A program made the position numbers and the translations under genes. A DNA stretch of 64,000 nt, taken from positions 1,240,001 to 1,304,000 of the forward strand of contig NZ_JAFMPM010000006.1 of NCBI RefSeq assembly GCF_017349355.1. Reading direction: 5' to 3'. The DNA is from Thiothrix fructosivorans (lineage in GTDB: Bacteria > Pseudomonadota > Gammaproteobacteria > Thiotrichales > Thiotrichaceae). This document shows, piece by piece, positions 63,110 through 64,000 of the stretch; position 1 is the stretch's first letter; each line of letters starts with the position of its first letter. The notes below the pieces were generated by a model. That model was given only the letters and a program-made list of their open reading frames with translations. It was not told the DNA's origin and searched no databases.

Positions 63110-63703
63110 ATGATCAGCTTGAACCAACTCATCCTGCGCACTGATGTCAGTGGGATGCCGTTGGAATGGATACATTTCCAGACGGCAGTCAAACTGTACT
63201 ATTCAAAACAGGTGGCTTACACCTGCGGAACTCCCATTCTCTCGATTCGGGGCGGTATCAACGCCAAAACTGGGCGAGTCAGTCGCATCGAACTCAACTC
63301 CATCATTGCCACCCACGGCAGCAAGCAGCAATTGCATGAAGGTTACGCGCCCCCCCTCAACAATACGTTGCTGTTTCGGCGTGATGATTTTCTTTGCTTG
63401 TACTGCGGTGAACATTTTCAGGAAAAAAACTTGTCGTGTGATCATGTGCATCCACTTGTGTTGGGCGGACGGGATCATTGGACGAATGTTGTGACTGCTT
63501 GTAAACACTGTAACAGCCGCAAGGGTGGGCGCACTCCTGAGCAAGCACACATGCCGCTGTTAGCCATTCCTTTTCAGCCAACCTATGCGGAATACATCTT
63601 TTTGCAAGGGCGCAATATTCTCGCTGATCAGATGGAATTCCTGAGTGCGCACTTCCCGCGTACCAGCAAATTACGCGAACGTGGGCGTATAGTTAGCGTT
63701 TAG
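63110..63703 (+). CDS. HNH endonuclease-family protein
   Basis: A 197-residue protein; ATG 63110 is used, though no clear Shine-Dalgarno is present. The C-terminal half is a zinc-supported HNH domain: CLYCGEHFQEKNLSCDHVHP, then LVLGGRDHWTNVVTACKHCN and SRKGGRTPEQA, with CxxC pairs, the catalytic-type DHVHP His and the second HNH Asn. The N-terminal half (about 1-90) is an uncharacterised domain seen in this HNH subfamily. No phage, intein or restriction genes are adjacent. The role is unknown. Confidence 0.8.
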   Translation: MISLNQLILRTDVSGMPLEWIHFQTAVKLYYSKQVAYTCGTPILSIRGGINAKTGRVSRIELNSIIATHGSKQQLHEGYAPPLNNTLLFRRDDFLCLYCGEHFQEKNLSCDHVHPLVLGGRDHWTNVVTACKHCNSRKGGRTPEQAHMPLLAIPFQPTYAEYIFLQGRNILADQMEFLSAHFPRTSKLRERGRIVSV

Positions 63704-63761
63704 TTGGGTTGAGCGCGGCATTTTTGCCTATAGTCATCATACGTTGATCAAGGAGTTCTCC

Positions 63762-64000
63762 ATGCCCGAGTCGAATTCATTTTGGAGTTGGTTGTCATCA
63801 CTGTTCCGGCGGCGTACCCCGACTGCGGTGATCACGCCTGCACCAATCCCTACACCCGCGCCTGCTGTATCTACGTCCGTTCCCATACCAGCACCACCCG
63901 CTCCTCCGATATTGAGTGTACCGCCCGTAACATTGCCGGAACGTGAGGTGGTGACGGAAGAATTGCGTGATGCCCCTGCATTACCCCCCGCGCCGCCAAC
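63762..64000 (+). CDS. proline-rich protein, N-terminal part (runs off the window)
   Basis: An open frame from ATG 63762 with AAGGAG 6 bases upstream runs to the right edge. It begins MPESNSFWSWLSSLFRRRTP and continues with a Pro/Ala/Val-rich segment (PAPIPTPAPAV, IPAPPAPPIL), then an acidic EREVVTEELRDAP stretch and more proline. The start could be a cytosolic anchor followed by a disordered linker. The functional domain lies outside the window, so no function is given. Confidence 0.65.
   Translation, partial: MPESNSFWSWLSSLFRRRTPTAVITPAPIPTPAPAVSTSVPIPAPPAPPILSVPPVTLPEREVVTEELRDAPALPPAPP

Overview
The window is a 64 kb chromosomal segment of a gammaproteobacterium. The ribosomal super-cluster order, TamA/TamB, ZapD, the mnmG-rsmG-parA-parB group, TTG-started rpsT and a tRNA-Tyr/Gly/Thr cluster ahead of tuf all fit that class. 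Protein style suggests a Thiotrichales (Thiothrix-like) organism, but this is inference; no rRNA gene is present to confirm it.

Layout. 1-841: end of an NhaD-type Na+/H+ antiporter. 846-6719 (minus strand): a compact exported-protein locus holding a separate copper-amine-oxidase (CAO) N-domain-like protein, a CAO-fold protein that has lost its catalytic residues, a CAO-fold protein that keeps them and carries two carbohydrate-binding-like modules, a small His/Met-rich lipoprotein and a MauG/CcpA-like di-haem lipoprotein. 6831-9183: META-domain lipoprotein, HugZ-like protein and a DUF4143 ATPase. 9269-16902: trmO, PBP4-type dacB and tamA-tamB. 17098-47500: tRNA-Tyr, Gly, Thr, tuf, tRNA-Trp, secE-nusG-rplKAJL-rpoBC, rpsL-rpsG-fusA, a 26-codon remnant of a second tuf, rpsJ, then the S10, spc and alpha operons to rplQ. 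The short rpmJ (44452-44565) is included. 47573-53061: small membrane protein, bioB, mnmG, rsmG, parA, parB. 53149-58931: rpsT, coaE, zapD, a DUF2914 protein, xseB, ispA, dxs. 59006-64000: DoxX protein, a small membrane protein, a very regular 506-residue heptad-repeat protein, rpoH behind a perfect CIRCE element, two 31-residue paralogous membrane peptides, an HNH endonuclease and the start of a proline-rich protein.

How the parts work together. The centre of the window is transcription and translation machinery, with an L10-type leader and an rplL-rpoB attenuator. At both rpsL and rplC a good sigma-70 promoter is followed at once by a terminator-like hairpin, suggesting conditional read-through. 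The 846-6719 locus looks like one secreted or periplasmic redox system built around a split copper amine oxidase. The rpoH region suggests that HrcA, the CIRCE repressor, controls synthesis of sigma-32.

The most unusual items are the split and partly degenerate CAO locus, the twin 31-aa peptides with a helically phased palindrome array beside them, the roughly 470-residue stutter-free heptad protein, CIRCE in front of rpoH and the tuf remnant between fusA and rpsJ. All calls were made by reading the sequence; no database search was run.
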